Source: Congeria kusceri | Lineage: Eukaryota; Mollusca; Bivalvia; Myida; Dreissenidae | NCBI GenBank assembly: GCA_027627225.1 | Contig: JAPFQT010000401.1 | Coordinates: 62,001-126,000, forward strand | Length of the DNA stretch: 64,000 nt | Reading direction: 5' to 3' | Shown here: positions 54,906 to 64,000 of the stretch, piece by piece | Layout: every line of letters begins with the position of its first letter | Numbering within the stretch: the first letter of the stretch is position 1 | Translations under genes and position numbers: made by a program | The notes under the pieces: model-generated | The model's database searches: none | What the model was told of the DNA's origin: nothing | What the model saw: only the letters and a program-made list of their open reading frames with translations

Positions 54906-56034
54906 GATGTGAAATGTAAAACAAAAAAACAAACAAAAAACGATAGTGACGTTTAGTGATGTTGGTTTTATTTTATGATATAACAACAAGATTTTTGTGT
55001 GCGTTGTTTTCGGACGTTCAATTGAAAATGGGATAAAACGAAAGAGACGTTTGAAATGGAATGACAGTGATATTCTTTGAAATTGATAAACGTTGAGAGA
55101 AGTTGAATGTTTAACCATTACTTAAATTATATGTTTGTTTGATATGTTAAATTGTTACTTAATTGAAATGTTTCAGAATCGTTAGATAACCGTTACTGAA
55201 GAATTAACCAAAAAAAATTAATCTTGCATCTCAGTGACTATTGTAAATTGTCTGAATTCTTAATATTTAATGCACTTGTTTAATATTAATAGTTTTCAAT
55301 GAAAATATGATTATTTTCATTGTGTAATATTTTGAGCATTGTTCACTTTGTTCATTTATGATATTGACTAGATATATTTAAAAACATCTAGTTCTTTAAC
55401 GTTTATTGAAATTTTCATACCTTGCATTTACATGGATTTAATATTCCATGTGATAATTTTTATTCTTTTATTGAATATGGAAACGTTCATTGTGGAAAAG
55501 GTTCATTTCTTCCAGGTTTCAAGTTTCTTACAATTAACGGCGTAAATGATCGTATAGATAACATATTAATGTTGAAATTACAATGAATATAAATGTTTAA
55601 ATGGATACTGGTGTATGGAAAATGTGTTCGAAAGTTGTTCTGATTCTAGATAAAGTTCACTTTAAACTGAGAAATGTGTCGATTATTTGTTGTTCTGAAA
55701 ACAAATATGGTTAAAAAACAATAGATAGTACACTTACCTTTTGAATTCTATGCAACGTTGAACAAAATTCGTTCTCAGACTCAGCAGATGTCAACGAATA
55801 AGATGCAAACTGAAAATGCTGTCGCCATTTCTCTTCAGATTTCAAATGGAAAGAACCGGAATCGGAAGTGTGGTTTAAAAAAAGAACGACAAGTATAGAA
55901 AGTAAAGAAAAGGTTATGCTACACACTACCATAAAAGACTTTCTAAACTTCCTATTGGGGACCAATTCCTGTAGGTGGGGGCAATGCTATGACCTAGACT
56001 ATTGTTCCTAATCACTATATTTAATTTACTACAA
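54906..56034. other. Non-coding region before the 3' LTR
   Basis: AT-rich. GTAGGTGGGGGCAA near 55972 is the only purine-rich run that could be a polypurine tract, ~60 bp from the LTR start proposed here. An 84-codon minus frame (55711-55965) is unsupported. Confidence 0.4.
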
Positions 56035-56275
56035 TGTACGTTGAGTACGAATCTAAATCATTGTTTACATCATTATTAATTGCCATGTAAGTAGTAATCA
56101 ATATATTAATATAATTATATCTTCTAAGCTAATTATTAATGAATTCATTGTATTATAATGATTACCTTCATTATAAATTACAATAATCTCGCATATATTT
56201 CGCGGTATTTTTTTTTTTCGCCATCCTGAACGCTTACTAATACTACAATATGACGTAATTCATTGAGAAGTGCGT
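56035..56275 (+). mobile_element. Ty3/Gypsy element, truncated 3' LTR
   Basis: Matches the 5' LTR from TAAATCATTGTTTACATC through GTATTTTTTTTTTTCGCC and CAATATGACGTAATTCATTG to GTGCGTAT, then diverges where a LINE begins. The remaining LTR sequence was not found further downstream, so it is lost. Confidence 0.65.
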
Positions 56276-56473
56276 ATGATGTCATCTTACTACGAGTATA
56301 AATAGGGCTGAACTGACGTTGGGCACACTCTGCCATGAAACCTCCTATCCCTTCTTCATGCCAATGCAAAACTCCTGCTAAACTAAAATCAGCCCATATG
56401 TTACGGAAAACAATGTTGAAGTCCCCATCGGCTACAGTTAATAACATTAGATGCAGGTTAATTGAGGGCCACT

Positions 56474-57446
56474 ATGGACAGTAGGTTTAACATTGCCTCA
56501 TTTAATATAGGGGGTATGTCTTCGGTTAAACATACTGAAGTTAAACATTTCCTAGACACAAACCCATCCATACAAGTTTTAATTTTACAAGAAACCAAGT
56601 TTAGGGGCAGTGAGTATAAAACTATTCCTGGTTTTAATATTGAGCATAAAAACCACTGCAACTTGAACCATAACTCTGCAGGTGGGTTAGCCTTGTATAT
56701 TAAAAATAACATCAACTATGAGGTATTGGGTGTGAATGACTCTTTAAAAGCTGATGGTAGTGCTGTTATCAAAGTGCTGGCAATTAAGGTTATCATAAAT
56801 AAGAACTGACCTATTATCCTGGTTAACATACTCAAGAGGATGTGATCTTGAGTCTTTGAATAAAATAAGCTCACAATTACGGTCCATTAAAAGACCCCAT
56901 GATGTCATTTACACGGGGCACTTAAATGCACATCACCCCGCTTGGGGTTCCCCTAAATCTGATGCGGGAGGTAAAACAGTCACAGCCTGGTTGGAAGAGC
57001 AAGACCTCGTTCTGCTCAATGAAGGTTCGCCAACCAGGCTTGACTACACAGGAGCCATGACTCATATAGACCTCACCGTAGCCAGCCGTGAGATTTCTAG
57101 CACTTCTGCCTGGGAACCGTTACCCGATAGCCTAGGATCTGACCACTTCCCTCAAATAGTCACTCTGTTTAATTATATTACACAGGGAACTGATACCCAG
57201 GGTTCAGGGGAACCTAGATTTATATTTAATAAGGCTAACTGGGATCAGTTTAGGGACCTCTGTGCAGATCTATCACTGGCAGATACCCAAGATCCTCTTC
57301 TATTTTGCAAAAATCTCACCAACAAACTGCTGTCCATAGCTGAATGCAGCATACCGGTCTCTTCTGGCCGGAACAAACGCAAGAAATCAGTACCGTGGTG
57401 GAGCGATGAATGCGCCAAAGCTGTACAGGACAGAAAAAAGCACTAA
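56474..57446 (+). pseudogene. LINE endonuclease domain
   Basis: FNIASFNIGGMSSVKHTEVK starts the exo-endo-phosphatase fold, followed by LILQETKF (metal-binding Glu) and GGLALYIKN. After a stop at 56807 the next frame has YTGHLNAHHPAWGS, where the usual GDFNAHH has lost its Asp, then THIDLTVAS and SDHFP (catalytic His). It would nick target DNA if intact. Broken by a stop and a frame shift. Confidence 0.7.
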
Positions 57447-58960
57447 AAACATTTAAAAATAACCCAGCGGAGAATAATCTTAAAAATTATAGGTCTCTAG
57501 AAAACACTGCAAAGCGGGTCATTTTGGAAGCTAAAAAAAGCAAAATTGGAAAGAATTCTGTGAATCCATTGATACTAAACACTCTACTGCAAAGAAGTTT
57601 TGGCAAAAAATTCAAAGAATTAAAGGAATTCCGTACTGTCCTGTGCCTTTACTTAAAATTAACGGCAAAATTGCCTGTATCCCAAGAGACAAGGCTCAAT
57701 TTTTGGTTCAACATTTCAGATCTGTATCTAGTGATTCAAACCTGCCTTCTGAAACTCTGGACCATCAAAAACTGTTTGAATCACATAATAAACACATTTT
57801 AACTGAGCCTGGGGATAATAACTGCCCACTAAATCAATCATTTTCTCTTTCGGAATTAAAAGCAGCCATTGGTGGCAGGAAGGACTCTGCCGCGGGACCT
57901 GATAGACTTTCCTATCTGATGTTCAAGAAAATGTTAGATTACATTATATATTTCTGGCTTGAGTTGTACAACAGGGTGTACACGACGGGTCTTATACCAC
58001 CCAAGTGGAAGCAGGCTACAGTGATACCGTTACCAAAACCTGGAAAAGATAAATCAGATCCAAAACTTATAGACCAATAAGTCTCACCTCACACGCTGTA
58101 AATTATTAGAAATCATGATCAAAAATAGACTTGAGCACTTATTGGAAACAAACAATATTTTGAACCCCTTCCAGCCTGGCTTTAGGAAAGGGCGTTCTAC
58201 TCTAGACCAGAGAGCTAGGCTACAACATGACATTATTTTGGCTAAAAACCGAGGGCAGTCAGTACTTGCAATCTTTTTGGACCTTCAAGCTGCCTTTGAT
58301 TTAACTTGGACTTTCGGCATCTTATCAAAGCTAGCTGATTACGGTATCACCGGACACTGCTTCCACTATGTAAGGGCTTTCCTGGAGGGTCGTAAGATCA
58401 GAGTCGATGGTGTGAGTTCAGACGAAGCAATAACTGAAAGAGGCACCCCGCAAGGGTCTGTCATCTCTCCCCAGCTGTTCTCCATCATTGTCAATGACCT
58501 GCCTGAAACTGTTAAATCATCAGGCATGGTTATCTCCCAATTTGCCGAAGACTCCGTCACCTGGTTAATGGGGTCCAAGCTGTCAACCCTGCAAAAAGGC
58601 CCAAGCAGGGCTGGACTCTATATGGAAATGGGCCATTGAATGGGGATTCAAAATTTCACCCACAAAAACAGTAAGAATCCTGTTTGGCAATCAAAAACAG
58701 CACTCTTTGGACTTAACTTCAGGCGGCACCAAAATCATTTTTGAAAAAGTGGTGAAATTTCTAGGTATGTACCTAGATAAACGGTTAACATTTATTCACC
58801 ACTTCAAATATTTGGCAGAAAGGTGCGAAAGGGACTTAAATTTAATGAGGATGTTGACAAGCACAGGTTTCGGGTCCGATAAAAATAGCCTCCTTCTCCT
58901 CAAAAGTCCCTTATTCGTCCAAAGATAGATTATGGGGCCCAAATCTATTCATGTGATACA
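57447..58960 (+). pseudogene. LINE reverse transcriptase domain
   Basis: Across three frames: GRKDSAAGPDRLSYLMFKKM, WKQATVIPLPKPGKD, NPFQPGFRKGRSTLDQ, AIFLDLQAAFD (first catalytic Asp), RGTPQGSVISPQLFS and QFAEDSVTWLMG. In this last motif the usual F/YADD has become FAED, removing one catalytic Asp. Then VKFLGMYLDKRLTF. The order is diagnostic for non-LTR RT. Confidence 0.8.
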
Positions 58961-58975
58961 CCAAACGCCCTCAAA

Positions 58976-59833
58976 ATGGTAGATTCCATACAAAACAAGG
59001 CCCTCCGGATGGCCCTACCGGCACTGCTGTGTACACCGGGTTGTACATTAGAGGAGGAGGCCGGAGTGCTGCCCCTCAACCTGCGCCGAAAACAACAAAC
59101 CCTCCAATATTGGGCCAGGACCCAGTCCAGACACGGCTCAAACCCCGTTAATAAGCTATTTGGGACAGGCACCTTCATCAGGGGCCGGGAGCTTAAAAAG
59201 AAGCATGTTGCCTTCCCATTTTGGGCCAGCATCCGGACCCTGGTGGAGGAAGCCGGTCTCAAGGAGGTTGCTGTGGCAGACCTGAATCCCTCCGAAACCC
59301 CCCCCCCGGTTGCTTCGCTCCCCGGATGTCGACAACTATCTATCTACAATAGTAATGAAATCTGACTCTCCGAACCTCGTGAGGTCAAAATCTCTTAATT
59401 ACATTAATATTCAGTATGCTGAGCATTTAAAAATTTATACAGACGGCTCCAAATGCCCTGACTCTGGCTTGGTAGCCAATTCATTCGTAATTCCCTCCAA
59501 AAAAATTTTAAGAACATACTCAGACTCAGCAACAATCTTTCTATATATTCGGCGTAACTTTTGGCCATTAGCTTTGCAATGTGCCGGATATTAGTTAACA
59601 AGTCAACTAAGACTGCTATATTCTCTGACTCTCTATCATCACTTAAGTCCATCAAAAATAGAAATAGCAGGTCTAGGCCTGATATTTTAAATGAAATTTT
59701 GGAACTGAATCAAAAGTGCCTAGACAAATCTTTACAGGTAACTTCAGTTTGGTGCCCAGCATGTGTCGACATCCGGAGGAATGATCAGGCGGACAGGGAG
59801 GCTAAGGAGGGCCTCAAAATGGTGTCAATATAG
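58976..59833 (+). pseudogene. LINE connector and RNase H domain
   Basis: A connector (MVDSIQNKALRMALPA, PGCTLEEEAGVLPL) leads to LKIYTDGSKCPDSG (first RNase H Asp), SDSLSSLKSI (third Asp) and VWCPACVDIRRNDQADREAK, the His-to-Asp end of the domain, with the His changed (CPAHVGI expected, CPACVDI seen). The Glu-containing helix is disrupted at about 59555. Frames shift twice. Confidence 0.75.
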
Positions 59834-60295
59834 GGGTCCCACTAGCCCCAACAGAAATATACTCCCGGGCCAAGGCCTATGTTATGCGTGAGTGGAACAA
59901 AATACCACCCGCTAACACTTCATATAAAGCCCCTTTCCCGATTGCCCAGAAAACCCTCAGTCGGCCGCATCAATATTCCTCCAATATCATTATAGACAAA
60001 TGCATTAGCCGACTGAGGATGGGGACCAGTCTTTAGCCTGCTAGTGCGGGGAAGCATATTCTAAAGCTGGACCCTCTTTGTCCTCAATGAGGGATCCCCA
60101 TCACAGCCGACCACCTGCTGACACAGTGCCCCCAGTTCTCTATACAGAGAGAACAGATGAAATCTACTCTTTCCAAATTAAACATTGATTTTATCCTTAA
60201 TAATATTCTAAATCCTACTGGCAAAAATAAATTGCCAGTGTACAAATCTCTGGCAACTTATCTTGTAGACTGCCAGATCACGGATAAAATATAAA
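59834..60295 (+). pseudogene. LINE C-terminal Cys/His tail
   Basis: A stop-interrupted frame reads IYSRAKAYVMREWNK, ISRLRMGTSL, then ITADHLLTQCPQFSIQREQM (the HxxxxC part of the zinc tail) and LATYLVDCQITDKI before the stop near 60294. It completes the element's coding region. Confidence 0.6.
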
Positions 60296-60350
60296 TCAAA
60301 TAGGGGTCCTGCAGCTTAATAGGAGCATCTTCTGTAATAAAACTTGAATT

Positions 60351-63300
60351 CAATAGACACTTCCCCATATATGGGGAGATTAAGTTGATTTAATAATTTA
60401 TTCATATCACAGAATAGCTCCTAACTGTACAATGCTTAAATTATTCCTTTTTAAGAATGATTACATTTACCTCCTGTTTTCCACTGTGCTACACACCAAT
60501 TCTCTTTCTAGTATCCAGTACACTGGGACAATAATAAAAAATGCTCAGTAGAGCATCTAGAGGGTTAAACCCAGCCAGTGTTTATATTGTGCAATACTGG
60601 TCAATGGTCAACAGTCCCATACTCTTAGTTGCAATTTAGATATATTTGCCTGTGTTACATGGTTAAAGAGCTTCCATTTCTGACTTCTTAATATTTTGTG
60701 CTCATATATTGTGCTCCTCTTATGGATAATTTAAATTTATTCCTCCTGGACCTCAGGCAAATTGTCTAATTTATGCCATTTAACTTAACTTAATATGTAA
60801 ATTGTTTTCAGTGGAATAATAAACAGTGTTCTAATAGCTGCAGGAATCCCCCTATTCCGTTTCCTTTCTCCCCCTTTCCCTCCGTGGTCCTACATGAGCC
60901 GTGCTGGGCTGGGTGCACAGGAAGATAGTAACACGTCTTAATTTAAATATCATGTTATTATATATGTCTCTGTTGCTAACCAAGCCCTCCCTCAACCATG
61001 GCCATTCTGATTGATCAAGGATCCCTTATTTTAAGCCATTTTTTAGTAAAGTAGTTTGCCCCATTTACTATTGTCAAGTATTAATAAACCCCATTTTATT
61101 GCAGATTTTATATTAACTGGAGAGGACCCGGTTATCAATCTTTTAATGTGTACTATACATTGTTGTAACTCACATGGGTAGTAAGTTTCTTAATTGTTTG
61201 CCAAGTATTTTGATCATATTGTTAATAATTATCAATCTTTCCATAAATTCTGTGTGATACCACATAATGAGATTCTCTGCATTTATTCTTAAATGCAGTA
61301 TTTTCTGCATACTTTTAATGAACAACTCTTTCATAACAGAGATTATTCACATTTTAGCTTTTAATATGTTAAACTACCTCTTTTAAGTGTCACTATCTAT
61401 GTAAATCATGTGAACCTGTGCGCCCCCCTGGTCCCAATATCTCAAAATACCTTTCTAGCACTGCTGGCCAGTATTCCCTTCCCCCACCGGTGCAGCCCCA
61501 TCTCTTAAAAATCACGAACGAGACAAAGTCTGCCATACATGTGCCCCCCAGGGTGATTCCCCTTTTACCTGTATATAATTGTACAGCACAGTTAGTTCTT
61601 TTAATAATTATATCTGGTTTTATCTATGTTATTTTTAAAGGCCCTAAAAAAGTAAGCCATTTGATAGTACCGGAATGATGTAATATAAGGTTTATCATAA
61701 TTTTACTGTATATTGGATTCTCATACTTTTATGTCTGTCCTTGATCTTAAATTGTCAACCTGGGGAAGGTTACACTCTATTAAATAGCCCAACCATCTTG
61801 TATAAATCTCAATGGACAGGGTCTCAGGTTGGAGCAATAAGTTATATTCCCTGTCTACAAGTGTTCAGCATTAGTTAAAAGCATATAATTGTAACATTCA
61901 TCCTTAGAATGAATATAACAATTTAAAAAATAACTAAATAAATAAATAAAACACTACATACCAACAACATACACTTGCAGATACAAGGTACACTAGTAGT
62001 CTTATATTACTTAACTTCCTATTAATTAAATCGTTTATTTTACACAGTATATTCAAGTAATATTACTTGACCTTTATAATGAATACATGTTAGAAAGCAT
62101 CTCTTAACCTATTTTTTTATATCTTAGTATGTAAAGACATGCAAATAACACAGATATTGTAAAACAATGCTGAACCGCTTAGAGATCTGGAAATAATTAA
62201 CAATGCTTGTAAATACTATCCCATGTGTATTCGCACATTGGTTTTTTAAATTTAATACGACATATAGTTTATGGTGATTATTACCCGAACTCTCCCAGAT
62301 CTCTAAGTACACAAGACTCCAACAATCCTGTTGCATCATTTGCTGCATAATGGGTCTAGAAAATTGGTGATTCACATAAAATTATGTGTTCCCTCCAATT
62401 TATTCTTATTCAAGTTGGGCTATTTTTTTCTCCCAATTTCCCCTTTCTCATGTTAGTTTAGATCAAACTCAGTGTTTATCCTTTATTTTCCCCCTGTTAC
62501 AAAGTATGCTATACCTATTTAGTGCTATTGCCCAAATATCCAATATATTTACAAAAAGACTAGTCATTTTTGCATTCACATATGGTTTTACATTTGAACT
62601 ATTTATTAATATACGGGAGGTAACTCCTGTTGACAAATAAAAGCTTATTGCTCCCCTTTAAACTGTGTATACCCTGGTAGTTGTCTCTCTATAGAAGAAC
62701 AGTGTACTTTATGTGTCATGAAAGCTATTATACTAGATTGATAAGTATTCCTATTTTTAAGCATAGATTTTTATTTTTAGCACCCCACCCACACTGCAAA
62801 GTTTTATATATGTATTGCCAAATATAAGCAAAGTATTTGTGTTAAGCGACTCAATCCCAGTTACCCTGGACAATTCGTGTCGCCGGAATTTGATGAACGG
62901 CGGTAGAAAACTGCATTGTTCTATGACAATAAAATAATCGTATTATTGTAAAGTGATGCAATTTTCATTATTTTCAAGCACTATTTTTTGCCCTCTAACC
63001 GTAATGGATGTGAAAATTGTGTTGTATGATGGCAGGCATATAAAAAACTGGGTGTCGCCGGAACCGAATAAATAAATAAAACGAGTTGTTAGATCTCATA
63101 AACACATTCATGGGTCATCTTCAGATCGTTATAACAATATAAGTAATCACCGTGATACATTTCAGTATAAGTTTCCGAGTATAAAACGATTGTCTGCAAC
63201 ATTTTTGCTTTGGATATAACATGTCGCCAATTTCAATAAATTTACGGGACAAATGTTTTATAACCAAAATATTTAGTTTAAACTTACTCAGGGTACGAAA

Positions 63301-64000
63301 ATATTCATGAAATCTATCCGTCCTATTTACACAAGTTGTTAAAAAAACATTTTATTGAAGCCATTCAGATGAAACTAATAAATGACATATGTCAAAATAG
63401 GAAATCGAAGCATAATTTTAACCCGGTAACGTACGGGACGTTTTCTAGTTGTGGTTTTGAAGACTAAATATCGCGTATAGAAGCAAACATTTGCTTTCAG
63501 AACATTTCCAGATAATTATAAAAACCATTAAATGAAGAAATTTTACTGAGGTAGGATAGCGTAAATTTCCGAAACAGAATGAAGCCGGAAGAAAACATTG
63601 GTCGTAACGTACGAGACATAACGTACGGGGCATGTAGATGTTAGAAATGAGCACAATCGGTTATTTTGTTTCCTATAAATTATCACTTTAGGTTAAATTC
63701 ATCTCTGGCAACTTACCCGGATGAAAACAAAAGTTAAAGCCCGCCATTGAAGTAATATTTTCAACGTATAACCACGTGGGCAAAATAAAATTAAATATTG
63801 ATCATCAGAAAGGTAAGCATCGGTTGGTTTATTATATGTTTGTGCGTAATTTATGTGTTTTTTTTAAGCAGGTTTATAATGCATTTAAAAAGGAGTATTT
63901 TAAATGCTTTTTCTTGTTTCGCAAAATTAAATGCTTTAGTCATAAAGGCATGTCCCGTATGTTATTCGAAAATGTCCCGTATGTTATATTATAAACTTGC
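60351..64000. other. Non-coding right end of the window
   Basis: No supported gene. A frame at 61418-61678 starts at GTG and contains a hydrophobic LVLLIIISGFIYVIF stretch but has no start codon, splice or homology support. (AAAT)n microsatellite at about 61932-61951. GTGTCGCCGGAA occurs twice (about 62877 and 63051). A clustered motif lies at 63427-63986 (separate entry). Confidence 0.4.
63427..63986. repeat. Clustered 14-bp motif TAACGTACGGGACA in both orientations
   Basis: Plus-strand copies: TAACGTACGGGACG at 63427, then TAACGTACGAGACA at 63605 and TAACGTACGGGGCA at 63619, directly adjacent. Reverse copies: TGTCCCGTATGTTA at 63951 and again at 63973. Five matches to TAACRTACGRGRCR within 560 bp of AT-rich DNA are unlikely by chance. 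Function unknown; repeat remnant or clustered protein-binding sites are both possible. Confidence 0.6.

Larger units (their letters stand above)
56276..60350 (+). mobile_element. Decayed I-like LINE inserted at the Gypsy 3' LTR
   Basis: Contains, in order, an apurinic-type endonuclease, reverse transcriptase, RNase H and a Cys/His C-terminal tail, spread over several frames, then AATAAA at 60336-60341. RNase H after RT points to the I group (I, Nimb and relatives) rather than Jockey or CR1. Mutated catalytic positions and many frame breaks show it is dead. The leading ~185 bases with TATAAATAG may be its 5' UTR. Confidence 0.7.

Noticed and set aside
54117..55118. Minus-strand ORFs opposite the BTB-like ORF
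   Set aside because: The plus strand carries recognisable zinc-finger-like and T1/BTB motifs; the minus frames have none.
61418..61678. 86-codon frame with a membrane-like segment
   Set aside because: It begins at GTG, not ATG, has no upstream acceptor, and lies in LINE-flanking sequence without other gene signals.

Overview
The window reads as nuclear DNA of a metazoan, most likely a bivalve mollusc. This is an inference. It rests on the AT-rich composition, intron-containing immunoglobulin-superfamily genes built from phase-1 exons, and a dense load of repeats of mollusc-like type: tRNA-headed SINEs, pearl/Helentron-like tandem-core elements, TTAA- and TTA-flanked inverted-repeat elements, a Ty3/Gypsy element and two RNase-H or zinc-tail non-LTR elements. 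No bacterial operon, rRNA gene or CRISPR array is visible.

Layout. 0-15 kb is mostly non-coding. It holds a possible minus-strand exon at the left edge, a palindrome-rich repeat (1.7-2.0 kb), a 3-kb element with ~155-167 bp tandem cores (2668-5652), an old copy of a TTAA inverted-repeat element (6069-6483), three SINE-like insertions, a TTAA element carrying a tRNA-like segment (11519-11847), and a 5'-truncated LINE with a 10-bp target duplication (13290-14367). 15.5-27.7 kb holds two Ig-superfamily receptor genes. The first is partial: a hydrophobic mini-exon followed by an Ig-plus-membrane exon. The second can be followed through nine exons from signal peptide to tyrosine-bearing tail, but it has a one-base frame break in its membrane exon, next to an ~800-bp TAG trinucleotide tract. 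28.2-29.5 kb is a GC-rich PIF/Harbinger-like non-autonomous element. 29.5-39 kb is almost featureless AT-rich DNA with one tRNA-like sequence and a possible receptor-tail exon remnant.

39-48 kb is a nest of DNA-transposon material. It contains a broken RecQ-like helicase fragment and two apparently identical 471-bp inverted-repeat elements that bracket a convergent gene pair: a His-Cys-box (HNH, I-PpoI-like) nuclease and a 652-residue Mutator-like transposase. A second, diverged and partly duplicated copy of the same nuclease-transposase pair follows. 48-56.3 kb is a defective Ty3/Gypsy element with a tRNA-Leu-type primer site, gag and a decayed pol. After the integrase it carries an extra ORF with a zinc-finger-like segment and a KCTD/T1-type BTB domain, preceded by a strong-looking splice acceptor. 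Its 3' LTR is cut by a decayed I-like LINE with endonuclease, reverse transcriptase, RNase H and zinc tail (56.3-60.35 kb). The last 3.6 kb is non-coding and contains a clustered TAACGTACGGGACA-like motif in both orientations.

The two most interesting signals are the repeated nuclease-plus-transposase pairing and the BTB-type cargo ORF in the Gypsy element. All calls come from reading the sequence by eye. No alignment, database search or RNA evidence was available.
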